Part shown: positions 63,505 through 64,000 of the stretch, piece after piece
Numbering within the stretch: the first letter of the stretch is position 1
Layout of the letters: every line of letters begins with the position of its first letter
Assembly: GCA_022559845.1 (NCBI GenBank)
Contig: JAHNEJ010001453.1
Span: 57,190 to 121,189, forward strand
From: Amorphophallus konjac
Lineage: Eukaryota; Streptophyta; Magnoliopsida; Alismatales; Araceae
DNA length: 64,000 bases
Direction: 5' to 3'
The notes under the pieces: generated by a model
What the model saw: the letters and a program-made list of their open reading frames with translations, nothing else
Told to the model about the DNA's origin: nothing
Database searches by the model: none
Translations under genes and position numbers: made by a program

Positions 63505-64000
63505 AATTAGACTATGAAATTTAGGGCTTTCATCTAATTAGGTTTTGTAAGGGTCAATTAAAGTTCAATTAAGTTCCATTGGCTAATTTTAACCTCTATC
63601 ATGTTGGTAATTAATTTTTGTCAAGGGTGATTAGGTTAAAATTATAAATTAAATCTTAATTAGACTATTAAATTTGGGGCTTTCCTCTAATTAGGTTTAG
63701 TAAGGGTCAATTGAAGCTCAAGTAAGCTTCATTAATTAATTTGGACCTCTATCATGTTGGTAGTTATTTTTTTTCAATGGTGATTAGGCTAAAATTGTAA
63801 ATTAAATCCTAATTAGGTCATAAAAATTGGGACTTTTGTCTATTTTGATTTGCTTCGGCTCAATTGAAGTTAAATTAAACTTCATTGAACATTTTGGGGT
63901 GGGAGCATGCGGGTAATTATTTTTTCCCAAGAGTGATTAAGAGTTAATTACTAATTAATCCCTAATTAGGTCATAGAAATTGGGGACTTTTGTCTATTTT
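63505..64000 (+). repeat. 153-bp tandem repeat running off the window
   Basis: AATTAG(A/G).. begins units at 63,505, 63,658, 63,811 and 63,964: three exact steps of 153 bp. Units share GGGNCTTTYNTCTAATTAGG, AGGGTCAATTGAAGYTCAA, CCTCTATCATGTTGGTA and AAATTAAATCCT. The first two are most alike; the third differs mainly in its middle. The array has no frame and continues beyond 64,000. Confidence 0.88.

Noticed and set aside
1..64000. tRNA, rRNA and small RNA genes
   Set aside because: I saw no cloverleaf-like or rRNA-like sequence by eye; the tRNA-complementary stretches are primer-binding sites.

Overview
The window looks like nuclear DNA of a flowering plant with a large, transposon-rich genome. 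The evidence is intron-split plant genes, Tat-lineage and chromovirus-like Ty3/Gypsy elements, plant L1 and RTE LINEs, many small DNA transposons, and fragments of plant-specific WRKY and glycosyltransferase genes. I cannot name the species. Apart from one partial host gene, almost everything is mobile DNA, much of it nested, and target-site duplications (TSDs) let the layers be ordered.

Left part (1-7,398). A decayed Ty3/Gypsy element lies on the minus strand (RT, protease remnant, zinc knuckle, gag). Its gag is split by an 871-bp hAT-like element (TSD GCAAGGAC), which is itself split by a 328-bp solo LTR (TSD CATTT). Its probable LTR carries a 5'-truncated RTE-type LINE (15-bp TSD). A second hAT-like element (TSD CTATCAAG) follows.

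Middle (7,399-37,498). A 30.1-kb unit flanked by ACTAC is a rearranged Tat-type element. Into it has jumped a full-length 17.7-kb Tat element (11,007-28,738, TSD GCGGT) with two LTRs, PBS, gag, protease, RT, two RNase H domains, integrase and PPT; its coding frames are broken by frameshifts. Both Tat elements carry a ~220-bp module with the repeated word GAAAACCCGAAAGGGCG in two copies, and in both the pair brackets a different minisatellite. At least ten distinct minisatellite arrays lie in these two elements.

Right part (37,499-64,000). Six exons of one minus-strand gene were found: five between 45,079 and 46,532 and one at 60,033-60,131. They encode part of a plant ubiquitin C-terminal-hydrolase-related (peptidase C19, DUF627/DUF629-type) protein. 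Splice phases fit exactly across a 13.5-kb intron, and one intron has a GC donor. That intron is filled with a foldback element, a Tat-like solo LTR, hAT-like elements, and L1 or LINE fragments with TSDs. Left of the gene, a 2.3-kb Mutator-like element with ~90-bp inverted ends holds fragments of a WRKY72-type gene and, on the other strand, a GT61-like gene: a Pack-MULE candidate.

The most interesting signal is a set of small hAT-like elements: six have 8-bp TSDs (five exact, one with a mismatch) and related ends (about CAWGGTTNG), but each is filled near its ends with its own short, often palindromic word (GCCTAGGC, CGGTACCG, CCGATCGG, CGGTTTCG, GACTCGG). The window ends in a tandem repeat of exactly 153 bp spacing.
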